From positions 1 to 40,810 of the forward strand of contig JBMOLJ010000092.1 of NCBI GenBank assembly GCA_049324235.1: a stretch of 40,810 nucleotides of DNA, written 5' to 3'. Origin of the DNA: UBA1431 sp049324235 (GTDB lineage Bacteria; Bacillota; Clostridia; Christensenellales; UBA1431). The position numbers and the translations under genes are program-made. Below the pieces are notes generated by a model. The model was not told where the DNA came from, made no database searches, and was given only the letters and a program-made list of their open reading frames with translations. Positions 23,560-31,634 of this stretch are shown here, in pieces (position 1 is the first letter of the stretch; every line of letters starts with the position of its first letter).

Positions 23560-24072
23560 TTAGACCAGCTCAAGCAGGACCATCTCGGCTGCGTCGCCGC
23601 GGCGGGGCCCTATGCGCACGATACGCGTGTACCCGCCGCCTGTGCCCATTTCTGTCCTGCGTTTGTCATACTTGGGCGCAATCTCCCTGAAAAGCTTTTC
23701 GACGACCGGGTGCTTTACGTCCTTGGTGCGATCGTGGTAATCGCCCTTGCTCTCTCCCTTTTTCTTCGGTTCGGGCACATCGTAAAGATACGCCATGATC
23801 CTGCGGCGTGCGGCCAGTTTGGAAGGCAGGTCGCTCTGCATCTCCGCTTCGGCTGTTACGCCTTTACTGTTTTTAATGTTCTTCGTCACTGTAGTCGTAT
23901 TGTTATACTCGTTCACGGCCAGGGTGATAAGTTTTTCGGCAATGGAGCGTATCTCCTTCGCCCTGGTATCCGTCGTTACGATTTTTCCGTTCCAAATGAG
24001 CGCCGTTACCTGGTTTCGCAGAATCGCTCTGCGCTGATCGGACGGCCTGCCCAGTTTGCGGTATCCAGGCAT
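23560..24072 (-). CDS. rplQ: 50S ribosomal protein L17 (bL17), extended form
   Basis: 170 residues, against about 112-130 in many bacteria. The N-terminus (YRKLGRPSDQRRAILRNQVTAL) and C-terminus (GGYTRIVRIGPRRGDAAEMVLLELV) are standard. Extra residues sit in two places: after the NEYNN helix (about 57-85) and around EPKKKGESKGDYHDR (about 98-115). Both are polar and charged and are likely surface loops on the ribosome. It is the last gene of the alpha operon, 26 bp after rpoA. Confidence 0.96.
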   Translation of the reverse strand: MPGYRKLGRPSDQRRAILRNQVTALIWNGKIVTTDTRAKEIRSIAEKLITLAVNEYNNTTTVTKNIKNSKGVTAEAEMQSDLPSKLAARRRIMAYLYDVPEPKKKGESKGDYHDRTKDVKHPVVEKLFREIAPKYDKRRTEMGTGGGYTRIVRIGPRRGDAAEMVLLELV

Positions 24073-24098
24073 TTGGCTATTCCCCCTCGTTACTTAAA

Positions 24099-25046
24099 TC
24101 AATCCTCGTTCTGGCGAAGGCTCAGCGAGAACATCGCCAGCTTGTTCTGCACTTCCTCAAGCGATTTTGTTCCCAGGTTCCGAACCTTCATCATGTCCTC
24201 TTCCGTGTTCTGTACAAGTTCCTCCACGGTATTAATACCCGCGCGCTTGAGGCAGTTGTAGGAACGCACCGAAAGATCCAGCTCCTCTATGGTCATTTCC
24301 AGTATCTTTTCTTTCTTGTCCTCTTCTTTTTCCACCATGATCTCCACGTCGCCGACATGGTCGGTGAGGTTTATGAAAAGCATGAGGTGTTCGTTGAGGA
24401 TCTTGGCCGCGAGCGCAGCCGCTTCATCAGGACGTACGCTGCCGTTTGCCCAAAGCTCCAGCGTCAGCTTGTCGTAGTCCGTAATCTGGCCAACGCGCGT
24501 GTTCTCCACCGTAAAGTTGACTTTGCGGATTGGGGTGAATATGGAATCCACCGGTATGATGCCGATAGGCTGGCCAACGTGCTTGTTGCGGTCAGCCGAC
24601 ACATATCCGCGGCCCCGCTCCAATGTGATGGTCATATCCAGTTCCGCGTCGTCGTTGAGCGTGGCGATATGCAGCTCGGGATTGATGATCTCGACTTCCG
24701 AGTCCGCAATGATGTCGCCCGCCTTTACTTCGCACGGTCCCGACGCCCGAACGGCAATTTCCTTGGCCTGATCGGTATGCAGCCTTGCTGAGAGTTCTTT
24801 CAGGTTCAGGATGATCTGCGTAACGTCCTCTTTCACCCCAGGAATCGTTGAAAACTCATGCAGTACACCGTTGATACGCACACTGGTTACCGCAACGCCC
24901 GGAAGAGACGAAAGCAGGATACGCCGAAGCGAGTTCCCCAGCGTCGTTCCGAATCCGCGCTCCAGCGGTTCGATAATAAACTTGCCGTACCGGTTGTCTT
25001 CACTTGCTTTCACAAAATCAATTCTTGGCTTTTCAATCTCGATCAT
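24099..25046 (-). CDS. rpoA: DNA-directed RNA polymerase subunit alpha
   Basis: 315 residues, the normal length. The N-terminal dimerisation domain contains FIIEPLERGFGTTLGNSLRR and the C-terminal domain has LDLSVRSYNCLKRAGINTV and VRNLGTKSLEEV, which bind UP elements and activators. AAGGAGG is 7 nt before ATG 25046. It lies between rpsD and rplQ as in nearly all bacteria. Confidence 0.98.
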   Translation of the reverse strand: MIEIEKPRIDFVKASEDNRYGKFIIEPLERGFGTTLGNSLRRILLSSLPGVAVTSVRINGVLHEFSTIPGVKEDVTQIILNLKELSARLHTDQAKEIAVRASGPCEVKAGDIIADSEVEIINPELHIATLNDDAELDMTITLERGRGYVSADRNKHVGQPIGIIPVDSIFTPIRKVNFTVENTRVGQITDYDKLTLELWANGSVRPDEAAALAAKILNEHLMLFINLTDHVGDVEIMVEKEEDKKEKILEMTIEELDLSVRSYNCLKRAGINTVEELVQNTEEDMMKVRNLGTKSLEEVQNKLAMFSLSLRQNED

Positions 25047-25100
25047 TAGAACCCTCCTTTTGTGGTTCGGATGCGTGCGCGAGCGTTTGCCATATTGTTG

Positions 25101-25724
25101 TTACCTTGAGTAAAGCTCAACAATCAGGTGCTCTTCGATCGTCAGATCGATATCGTCGCGCTGCGGCAAAGCGATGACCTTGCCGGTCAGGTTGTTCGCA
25201 TCGAACTCCAGCCACTTGGGCATCGGCTTTTCGGCCGTCTCCCGCAGTTCCTTCAGACGCTCGAGCGACTGGCTTCTTTCGCGCACCGTAATGATGTCGC
25301 CAACGTCGGTTTGATATGAAGGAATATCCACTTTCTTGCCGTTTATACGGATAAGTCCGTGTTGTATCATCTGCCGCGCCTGCGCGCGGGAAACGCCCAG
25401 GCCCAGGCGGTAAACGACGTTGTCCAGCCTGCGTTCGAGCAGCTGCAACAGGTTTTCGCCCGTGATGCCCTTCTGGCGCTCGGCTATTTCAAAGTATTTC
25501 CTGAACTGGGATTCTAATACACCGTAGGCACGGCGCGCCTTTTGCTTTTCCCTTAGCTGTATACCGTAATCCGACGGTTTGCGGCGGCTCTGCCCGTGCT
25601 GTCCGGGAGGCACGGAATGGCGGTTCATCGCACATTTTGCGCTGTAGCACCGCTCACCCTTCAAAAACAGTTTTGCCTGTTCCCTCCTGCACAGACGGCA
25701 GACCGAACCTGTATATCTAGCCAT
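25101..25724 (-). CDS. rpsD: 30S ribosomal protein S4 (uS4), zinc-binding form
   Basis: 207 residues. N-terminal zinc site Cys9, Cys12, Cys26, Cys31 (CRLC, CYSAKC) marks the C+ form. The S4 RNA-binding domain follows with RLDNVVYRLGLGVSRAQARQ. It starts 30S assembly by binding 16S rRNA and in some bacteria represses the alpha operon. It follows rpsK by 18 bp. Confidence 0.98.
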   Translation of the reverse strand: MARYTGSVCRLCRREQAKLFLKGERCYSAKCAMNRHSVPPGQHGQSRRKPSDYGIQLREKQKARRAYGVLESQFRKYFEIAERQKGITGENLLQLLERRLDNVVYRLGLGVSRAQARQMIQHGLIRINGKKVDIPSYQTDVGDIITVRERSQSLERLKELRETAEKPMPKWLEFDANNLTGKVIALPQRDDIDLTIEEHLIVELYSR

Positions 25725-25742
25725 TGACTTTCACTCTCCTCA

Positions 25743-26144
25743 TTAAACCCTTCTGCGCTTGGGCGGACGGCAGCCGTTGTGCGGAATCGGCGTTACGTCC
25801 TTGATCAGGCTCACTTCAAGTCCTGCGGCCTGCAGTGACCGTATGGCCGCTTCACGTCCCGAGCCCGGGCCCTTCACAAAAACTTCCACCGTTTTCAGGC
25901 CATGCTCCATAGCCGACTTAGCCGCCGTTTCGGCAGCGATCTGCGCGGCAAACGGCGTGCTCTTCCTCGAACCCCTGAAACCGAGTCCGCCGGCACTGGC
26001 CCACGACAGCGCGTTTCCGGCCGTGTCGGTGATGGTAACGATGGTGTTATTGAATGTCGAACGGATATGCGCAGCGCCCCGCTCGATGTTTTTCCGGTCT
26101 CTGCGTTTTCTTGTCGTTTTTCTAAGGCGTTTGGGTTGTGCCAT
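25743..26144 (-). CDS. rpsK: 30S ribosomal protein S11 (uS11)
   Basis: 133 residues. Conserved blocks: AHIRSTFNNTIVTITD, WASAGGLGFRGSRKSTPFAA and the C-terminal PHNGCRPPKRRRV. It forms part of the 30S platform near the mRNA exit. AAGGAGG lies before ATG 26144. It is 11 bp after rpsM. Confidence 0.98.
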   Translation of the reverse strand: MAQPKRLRKTTRKRRDRKNIERGAAHIRSTFNNTIVTITDTAGNALSWASAGGLGFRGSRKSTPFAAQIAAETAAKSAMEHGLKTVEVFVKGPGSGREAAIRSLQAAGLEVSLIKDVTPIPHNGCRPPKRRRV

Positions 26145-26155
26145 ATGGTCCCTCC

Positions 26156-26524
26156 TTACTTTCTCTTACCGCTGACGGTCTTCTTGGGACCCTTGCGGGT
26201 GCGTGCGTTCTGTTTCGTGCTCTGTCCGCGCACCGGCAGGCCGCGGCGGTGACGTATCCCACGGTAACAGCCGATCTCCATAAGACGTTTGATATTCAGT
26301 CCGACCTCACGCCGAAGATCGCCTTCCACCTTGACTTCCCTGTCGATATACTCTCTGAGTTTGGAAACTTCGCTTTCAGAGAGGTCCTTGACCCTGGTAT
26401 CGGGATTCACGCCGGTGCTCTGCAGAATACGCGTGGCCGTGGTGCGTCCGATACCAAAGATGTAGGTCAAACCGATCTCCACACGCTTTTCTCTGGGTAA
26501 GTCTACTCCAGCAATACGCGCCAT
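26156..26524 (-). CDS. rpsM: 30S ribosomal protein S13 (uS13)
   Basis: 122 residues. MARIAGVDLPREKRVEIG, the helix-hairpin-helix IFGIGRTTATRIL, and the basic tail RGQSTKQNARTRKGPKKT. It contacts the 50S subunit and P-site tRNA. ATG 26524 is the family start; a GTG four codons upstream overlaps the GGAGG and is rejected. The gap to rpmJ upstream is unusually long (145 bp) because of a tandem duplication. Confidence 0.98.
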   Translation of the reverse strand: MARIAGVDLPREKRVEIGLTYIFGIGRTTATRILQSTGVNPDTRVKDLSESEVSKLREYIDREVKVEGDLRREVGLNIKRLMEIGCYRGIRHRRGLPVRGQSTKQNARTRKGPKKTVSGKRK

Positions 26525-26620
26525 TGAAATGTACACCTCCGGTTATTCAATCCAATTATGTTCCATTCTATATGCATCAATTCATACGAAAATAGATTTC
26601 CAATCTATGCAGCCGCTTTT

Positions 26621-26694
26621 CGTATAAACGGATTAGCCCTGTTTTTGCTTATGCCGCCGTATAAACGGATTAGCCCTGTTTTTGCTTGTGCCGC
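26621..26694 (-). repeat. 37-bp tandem duplication covering the 3' end of rpmJ
   Basis: Copies at 26621-26657 and 26658-26694 differ at one base (A/G). The right copy contains the last eight codons and stop of rpmJ. The left copy is a non-coding remnant with the same stop, in the rpmJ-rpsM gap. Confidence 0.92.
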
Positions 26695-26783
26695 GCGTTC
26701 TGGCAGATCACCAGGACCCGGCCTTTTCTTTTGATGATCTTGCATTTTTCGCAGATCGGCTTCACACTGGGTTTTACTTTCAT
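26670..26783 (-). CDS. rpmJ: 50S ribosomal protein L36 (bL36), zinc-binding form
   Basis: 37 residues, the usual length: MKVKPSVKPICEKCKIIKR at the start, QNARHKQKQG at the end. Zinc ligands Cys11, Cys14, Cys27 and His32 are all present. The last protein to join the 50S. ATG 26783 has AGGAGG upstream (26791-26796). Its 3' end has been copied once downstream. Confidence 0.97.
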   Translation of the reverse strand: MKVKPSVKPICEKCKIIKRKGRVLVICQNARHKQKQG

Positions 26784-26820
26784 TTTTCGAAAGTCCTCCT
26801 TCTAGCATCCGTAGCATGAT

Positions 26821-27042
26821 CTATGATTTTCCGCGCCAGGTGATCCTTCCGCGCGTCAGATCATACGGGGAAAGTTCGACCGTGACTTTGTCTCCGGGCA
26901 ATATCCGGATAAAATTCATGCGCAGTTTCCCCGAAATATGTGCAAGTATCTTATGCCCGTTTTCCAGCTCAACTTCGAACATGGCATTAGGGTAAGCTTC
27001 CGTAACCTTTCCCTCGACCTCAATGACATCCTGCTTAGCCAA
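26821..27042 (-). CDS. infA: Translation initiation factor IF-1
   Basis: 73 residues, an S1/OB-fold protein that blocks the A site during initiation. Family blocks: AKQDVIEVEGKVTEAYPNAM, GHKILAHISGKLRMNFIRIL, PYDLTRGRITWR. The start is TTG 27042 (read as MAKQDVIEVEG), with GGAGG 6-7 nt upstream; no ATG or GTG is available at the family start. The open frame extends 25 codons further but into the KOW gene. It is one base from the KOW stop. The use of TTG for an essential initiation factor is notable. Confidence 0.96.
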   Translation of the reverse strand: MAKQDVIEVEGKVTEAYPNAMFEVELENGHKILAHISGKLRMNFIRILPGDKVTVELSPYDLTRGRITWRGKS

Positions 27043-27043
27043 G

Positions 27044-27349
27044 CTATCCCTCCTTTGACCCTCGTTGCACTTCAGGCATATATCCCATATTTTTGAGGCA
27101 GCTCCTGACCTCGGCATCGAAAATCCTGGTTCCCTGCATCATCTTATCGCGCAAACCCGCATGCACGTCCTTTGTGGGTTCCAGGTGCTTCAGCTTTTTC
27201 CGCTTGGGGTTTGCGAGCTTTCTGAGTTCGCCATCCACGATGTATACATATTCATCATCGATAACGTCGACTACAACGAAGTACCGTCCTTTGTCGCGCC
27301 CTGCACGCGTACGTACGATCCTGCCCAATTCCATGGGATTTTCTTTCAC
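27044..27349 (-). CDS. KOW domain RNA-binding protein (L14e-like)
   Basis: 101 residues. The N-terminal MELGRIVRTRAGRDKGRYFVVVDV is a KOW/L14e-like motif, and the rest (YVYIVDGELRKLANPKRKKLKHL) is basic with beta strands. Small KOW proteins of this kind are common in Clostridia between map and infA; the exact role is unknown but binding to rRNA is likely. Start options: GTG 27349 (GGGGGTGG upstream, chosen), ATG 27334 and ATG 27373, which overlaps the map stop as ATGA. It is followed by infA after one base. Confidence 0.85.
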   Translation of the reverse strand: MKENPMELGRIVRTRAGRDKGRYFVVVDVIDDEYVYIVDGELRKLANPKRKKLKHLEPTKDVHAGLRDKMMQGTRIFDAEVRSCLKNMGYMPEVQRGSKEG

Positions 27350-27369
27350 CCGTTCCACCCCCTTCTCCG

Positions 27370-28125
27370 TCATTCCGCCAGCGTGAGGATGAGCGGCGGA
27401 CCGTCTTCGGTCACGGCTATGGTGTTTTCATAGTGCGCCGAGAGGCTCCCGTCCTCGGTAACTATAGTCCAGCCGTCACTGAGCATTTTCACCCCGTAGC
27501 CTCCGGCATTCACCATCGGCTCCACCGCCAACACCATGCCGGCCCTGAGCCGCGGGCCCTTGCCGGCGCTGCCGTAGTTGGGGATATCAGGCTCCTCGTG
27601 CACGCTGCCGCCGATTCCGTGCCCGGTCAGGGCGCGTACGACAGAGAACCCGTCGTTCTCCACGGCGCTCTGCACGGCGTTCCCGATGTCTCCGACCCGT
27701 CCCCCCGCCACTGCACAGGCAATCCCTTTGAAAAAACTGTTTTTCGCGGACTCGATCAGACGCCGGGCCAGATCGCTTATCCCGCCCACGGCAAACGTGC
27801 GCGCCGCATCCGCATGGTATCCGTGCAGGTACGCGCCCACGTCGATCCCGACGATGTCTCCCTCTTTGAGTACGCGGTCGTAGGAGGGAATACCGTGCAC
27901 AACCTCATCATTCACCGAAATACATGCTGCTGCAGGAAAGCCGCGGTAGCCTTTAAACGACGGCCTTGCGCCCCCCTCGGCGATACGCTGTTCGATCCAG
28001 GCATTGATGGCGCCGGTGGTAACACCGGGGCTGACCTGCTTTTCCACAGCCGCCAGGATGTTCCCCAGAAGCGCACCCGCTTCTTTTATAAAGGCAAGCT
28101 CCCTGGCCGATTTAATGGGTATCAT
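27370..28125 (-). CDS. map: Methionine aminopeptidase, type I
   Basis: 251 residues. It removes the initiator Met from nascent proteins. All five metal ligands are visible: Asp95 (GIDVGAY), Asp106 (HADAART), His169 (TGHGIGG), Glu202 (VEPM) and Glu233 (HYENT); His77 and His176 complete the site. Its start shares one base with the adk stop (TGATG), with GGAGAAG 8 nt upstream. Standard position in the spc operon extension. Confidence 0.97.
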   Translation of the reverse strand: MIPIKSARELAFIKEAGALLGNILAAVEKQVSPGVTTGAINAWIEQRIAEGGARPSFKGYRGFPAAACISVNDEVVHGIPSYDRVLKEGDIVGIDVGAYLHGYHADAARTFAVGGISDLARRLIESAKNSFFKGIACAVAGGRVGDIGNAVQSAVENDGFSVVRALTGHGIGGSVHEEPDIPNYGSAGKGPRLRAGMVLAVEPMVNAGGYGVKMLSDGWTIVTEDGSLSAHYENTIAVTEDGPPLILTLAE

Positions 28126-28754
28126 CAGGCATACTTCTCCAGTATCTTCACGATATCCGCGTTCACAACTTCCAGATCCCTGCTTCCGTCAACGGTCACG
28201 AGAATGCCTTTGGCAGCGTAGAAATCGATGAGCGGCTGGGTCTGTTCGGTGTAGACCTTCAGCCTGTTCTCCACCGTTTCGGGCTTATCGTCGTTGCGCT
28301 GGTACAGCTCGCCGCCGCATTTTGCGCATGGGTCGCCTTCTTTCAGCCTCGAAACATGGTACGTAGCGCCGCATTCCCTGCATACCCTGCGGCCGCATAT
28401 GCGGTCCATCAGCATTTCAAAAGGGACCTCCAGATTGATCGCACAGTCGAGGTCGATGCGGCCGTCGATCGCTTCCGCCTGCGGAAGCGTGCGCGGGAAG
28501 CCGTCGAGCAGATAGCCTTTTTTGCAGTCGTCCTGCAGCAGCCTCTGTTCGACGATGTTGATGATCACTTCGTCGGGCACCAGTTTCCCCTGGTCGATGT
28601 AGGACTGCGCCTGTTTACCAAGCTCGGTCTTCTCCTTAAGCTCTTTGCGCAGGATATCTCCCGTTGAAATATGGGCTATATCGAACTTCGCGCAGATGCG
28701 CTCGGCCTGCGTACCTTTGCCGGCTCCCGGGGGGCCGAGGAAAATAATCTTCAT
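28125..28754 (-). CDS. adk: Adenylate kinase, zinc-containing LID
   Basis: 209 residues. It interconverts ATP+AMP and 2 ADP. P-loop GPPGAGKGTQ (7-16), STGDILR, DGFPRTLPQAEA. The LID contains a Cys4 zinc site: Cys125, Cys128, Cys143, Cys146. This long, zinc-bearing LID is usual in Firmicutes. AAGGAGG precedes ATG 28754. It follows secY by 34 bp. Confidence 0.98.
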   Translation of the reverse strand: MKIIFLGPPGAGKGTQAERICAKFDIAHISTGDILRKELKEKTELGKQAQSYIDQGKLVPDEVIINIVEQRLLQDDCKKGYLLDGFPRTLPQAEAIDGRIDLDCAINLEVPFEMLMDRICGRRVCRECGATYHVSRLKEGDPCAKCGGELYQRNDDKPETVENRLKVYTEQTQPLIDFYAAKGILVTVDGSRDLEVVNADIVKILEKYA

Positions 28755-28788
28755 ACTCCATACCTCCTTTGAAATGCTTTACGCCTCG

Positions 28789-30048
28789 TTATTTGAGGAA
28801 GCCCTTGTAGCTGCGCATGAGCATCTGGGCGTCCAGTTGCCTGTTCGTTTCAAGCGCCACGCTGACCATGATGAGTACGCTGGTCGCGCCGAATACGAGT
28901 TTTATACCTAAAAAGCCGGAGATCATCGCCGGTATGACCGCTATAACAGCCAGAAAGATCGCGCCGAACAGCGTGATGCGCGATGAAATCTTGGCCAGAT
29001 GGTCCGATGTGGGCTTGCCCGGACGGATACCGGGTATAAATCCGCCGTTTTGCTGCATGTTCTTCGATATTTCCACTGGGTTGAACGAGATCGTCGTGTA
29101 GAAATACGTAAAGAATACGATAAGCAGCGCGAGCAATGTCAGGTATATGGGTGAACTTGATCCCATCCATGTATTATACCAGTTATAAAAGCCGCTGTTT
29201 GGCCAGAACTGCGCAATCATGCCCGGGAACTGTATCAGCGTCATCGCAAAAATCAGCGGGAGTACGCCGGAAGAATTTACCTTGATCGGGATATGGGTGC
29301 TCTGGCCGCCGTACATCTTGCGGCCGACGACGCGCTTTGCGTACTGTACCGGTATGCGCCTTTCGCCCAGGTCAATAAACGTCACGCCAGTGATAATCAG
29401 CAGTATAACGACGGCAAACGCCGGGATGGTCCATATCAGGGTGGCATCCATGGTCGCGTTGGACACAAGCGTGATGATCTGCTGCGGTACTCTGGCTACG
29501 ATGCCCGTAAAGATGATCAGCGATATCCCGTTCCCAATGCCTTTTTCGGTGATGCGCTCTCCCATCCACATCACGATAAGCGCCCCTGCTGTGAGCAGAA
29601 TGCCTATCGTTACATAGTTAAACCAGTGGGTAGTCGTAACGGCATCCGGACCCAGGCTGAGTATGATGGCCATCGCCTGGGCAAAGGCCAGCACCACCGT
29701 AAACCTGCGCGTATACTGCGCTATCTTCCGGCGGCCTTCCTCTCCCTCTTTCGTAAGGCGCTCCAGCGCCGGAATGGCTACCTGCAGCAGGTTCATGATG
29801 ATGGACGCGGTGATATAGGGGCCTACGCCCAACGCAAACAGCGTAAAGTAACCTATCGCGCCGCCCGAGATCATGTTCATGAAGCCTAAAATGCCGCTGT
29901 TTGCAACCTGTTTGGACACAAATTCTACGTCTACGCCGGGAACCGGCACATAACATCCGAGCCGCACAATAAACAGGATCAGCAGCGTGTAGAGAATCTT
30001 TCTTCGAATCTCTTCGATCGCCCAGGCATTCTTCAGCGTTTGGAACAT
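28789..30048 (-). CDS. secY: Protein translocase subunit SecY
   Basis: 419 residues with ten membrane helices. It is the channel of the Sec translocon. Blocks: RLGCYVPVPGVD near residue 32, GISGG-like ISGGAIGYFTLFALGVGPYI, the plug region, SSGVLPLIFA, and GGFIPGIRPGKPTSDHL in the cytoplasmic loop that binds SecA and the ribosome. The start is adjacent to the rplO stop, with GAGGTG inside rplO. Confidence 0.98.
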   Translation of the reverse strand: MFQTLKNAWAIEEIRRKILYTLLILFIVRLGCYVPVPGVDVEFVSKQVANSGILGFMNMISGGAIGYFTLFALGVGPYITASIIMNLLQVAIPALERLTKEGEEGRRKIAQYTRRFTVVLAFAQAMAIILSLGPDAVTTTHWFNYVTIGILLTAGALIVMWMGERITEKGIGNGISLIIFTGIVARVPQQIITLVSNATMDATLIWTIPAFAVVILLIITGVTFIDLGERRIPVQYAKRVVGRKMYGGQSTHIPIKVNSSGVLPLIFAMTLIQFPGMIAQFWPNSGFYNWYNTWMGSSSPIYLTLLALLIVFFTYFYTTISFNPVEISKNMQQNGGFIPGIRPGKPTSDHLAKISSRITLFGAIFLAVIAVIPAMISGFLGIKLVFGATSVLIMVSVALETNRQLDAQMLMRSYKGFLK

Positions 30049-30492
30049 TTATTCTTTCACCTCAACGGTCCCGCCTGCAGCCTCGATCTTCTCCTTTGCG
30101 GATGCGGAACATTTGGTTGCCTGTACGGTCAGCTTCTTTGTGAGCGTCCCGTTGCCCAAAACCTTGAGTCCGTCATTTATCTTTCTGATAATGCCCTTTT
30201 CGCGCAGCAACTCGGCTGTGACAACACTGCCGTCCTCCAGCACTTCCATGTCGCGCACGTTGATGATCGCGTATTCCTTCGGGAAAATACTGGTAAACCC
30301 GCGTTTGGGAAGACGCCGCGTCAAAGGCATCTGCCCGCCTTCAAACCCGGGACGCACACCGCCGCCGCTCCGGGCGTTCTGACCTTTGTGGCCCTTTCCC
30401 GACGTCTTGCCGATGCCCGAACCTATTCCCCTGCCCAAACGCTTGGGCTTGGTGACAGCGCCTGCCGCCGGCGTCAGTTCATGAATCTTCAT
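30049..30492 (-). CDS. rplO: 50S ribosomal protein L15 (uL15)
   Basis: 147 residues. The Gly/Arg-rich N-terminal extension KRLGRGIGSGIGKTSGKGHKG threads into 23S rRNA; GFEGGQMPLTRRLPKRGF and the C-terminal KCSASAKEKIEAAGGTVEV are family blocks. Good GGGAGG before ATG 30492. It ends one base before secY and shares translation coupling with it. Confidence 0.98.
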   Translation of the reverse strand: MKIHELTPAAGAVTKPKRLGRGIGSGIGKTSGKGHKGQNARSGGGVRPGFEGGQMPLTRRLPKRGFTSIFPKEYAIINVRDMEVLEDGSVVTAELLREKGIIRKINDGLKVLGNGTLTKKLTVQATKCSASAKEKIEAAGGTVEVKE

Positions 30493-30525
30493 AAGTTTGC
30501 TCGCACCTCCCTTTCAAGCGTTTGG

Positions 30526-30705
30526 TTATACTTCTTCCACCTTAATCAGGTGCTTGACTGTAAAGATCTTTCCCCTGATATCTGGGGTATCCTCGTGCAC
30601 CACCTGGCCGCGGATCTTCCTTAATCCCAGGGAACGCACGGTGTCTTTCTGGTTCTTCAGGCACCCGATGGTGCTCTTCACCAGGGTTATCTTCAGTTTG
30701 CTCAT
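30526..30705 (-). CDS. rpmD: 50S ribosomal protein L30 (uL30)
   Basis: 59 residues, the usual length for the short bacterial form: KLKITLVKSTIGC at the start and LGLRKIRGQVVHEDTPDIRG in the middle, ending HLIKVEEV. It is an rRNA-binding ferredoxin-like fold. AGGAGG lies 9 nt before ATG 30705. It sits in the standard rpsE-rpmD-rplO order. Confidence 0.97.
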   Translation of the reverse strand: MSKLKITLVKSTIGCLKNQKDTVRSLGLRKIRGQVVHEDTPDIRGKIFTVKHLIKVEEV

Positions 30706-30716
30706 GGGAAACCCTC

Positions 30717-31220
30717 CTACCCCAAGATTTCCTCGACCGTCTTGCCGCGCATGCGCGCCACTTCTTCAGCGGTACGCAGGCTTTTAAGGCCTTCTATCGT
30801 AGCCTTCACGCAATTAGCCGGGTTGTTGGTCCCATAGGATTTGGTGCGGATGTCTTTGACGCCTGCCATTTCCAAAACTGCACGCGCCGGACCTCCTGCG
30901 ATGACGCCGGTGCCTTCGGGCGCAGGGAGAAGCAGCACTTTTCCCCTGCCGAAAACGCCGAGGGCCTCATGGGGAATGGTCGTGCCCACAATGGGTACCT
31001 TTATCAATTTGCGCTTTGCATCCTCGACGGCTTTGCGGATGGCCTCGGGTATCTCGGTGGCTTTGCCCATGCCCGCACCGACATGCCCTTCCTCATCGCC
31101 TATAACCACCAGCGCGCTGAATCGAAAATTCCGGCCGCCTTTTACAACCTTGGTTACACGGTTGACGGCAACGAGCTTTTCTTTCATATCAAGAACGCTT
31201 GCGTCTACGCGGTTTTGCAT
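30717..31220 (-). CDS. rpsE: 30S ribosomal protein S5 (uS5)
   Basis: 167 residues. VKGGRNFRFSALVVIGDEEG, then GMGKATEIPEAIRKA and GTGVIAGGPARAVLEMAG are the conserved S5 blocks. It lines the mRNA entry channel and affects decoding accuracy. AAGGAG before ATG 31220. Eleven bases separate it from rpmD. Confidence 0.98.
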   Translation of the reverse strand: MQNRVDASVLDMKEKLVAVNRVTKVVKGGRNFRFSALVVIGDEEGHVGAGMGKATEIPEAIRKAVEDAKRKLIKVPIVGTTIPHEALGVFGRGKVLLLPAPEGTGVIAGGPARAVLEMAGVKDIRTKSYGTNNPANCVKATIEGLKSLRTAEEVARMRGKTVEEILG

Positions 31221-31240
31221 TGATCTATCTCCTTAACCTT

Positions 31241-31609
31241 CTAGAATTTCAGGCCGGCTTCCCTGGCCCCTGCCGCCAGTTCGGCCACGCGGCCCGTGTA
31301 CAGATACCCGCCGCGGTCGAAAACCACCTGTTCAATCCCCTGCTCTACGGCACGTTTGCCGATCGTCTCCCCGACCAGTTTTGCGGCCTGCTTTTTATCC
31401 AGGGACTCAAGCTTAGGGCGAATCTCGGCGTCGAGCGTGGATGCCGCAACCAGTGTGCTGCCCGATTCGTCGTTGATGATCTGGGCGTATATGTTGTTCA
31501 GGCTTCTGTAGACGTTGAGCCTGAGACGCTCCGGTGTGCCCTTGATATTCTTGCGCATGCGGTAGTGCCTTTTCTTTCGCACCGCATTTTTATCTATTTT
31601 TGTAACCAT
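31241..31609 (-). CDS. rplR: 50S ribosomal protein L18 (uL18)
   Basis: 122 residues. It binds 5S rRNA together with L5. Blocks: KKRHYRMRKNIKGTPERLRL, VYRSLNNIYAQIINDE, and VVFDRGGYLYTGRVAELAAG, then AREAGLKF at the end. Length normal. AGGAG is about 10 nt before ATG 31609. Confidence 0.98.
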   Translation of the reverse strand: MVTKIDKNAVRKKRHYRMRKNIKGTPERLRLNVYRSLNNIYAQIINDESGSTLVAASTLDAEIRPKLESLDKKQAAKLVGETIGKRAVEQGIEQVVFDRGGYLYTGRVAELAAGAREAGLKF

Positions 31610-31634
31610 GCCGCTCTATGCTCCTTCCTGAGCT

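Noticed and set aside
26605..26817. 70-codon minus-strand frame over rpmJ
   Set aside because: It is out of frame with the perfect 37-residue L36 and only reflects it.
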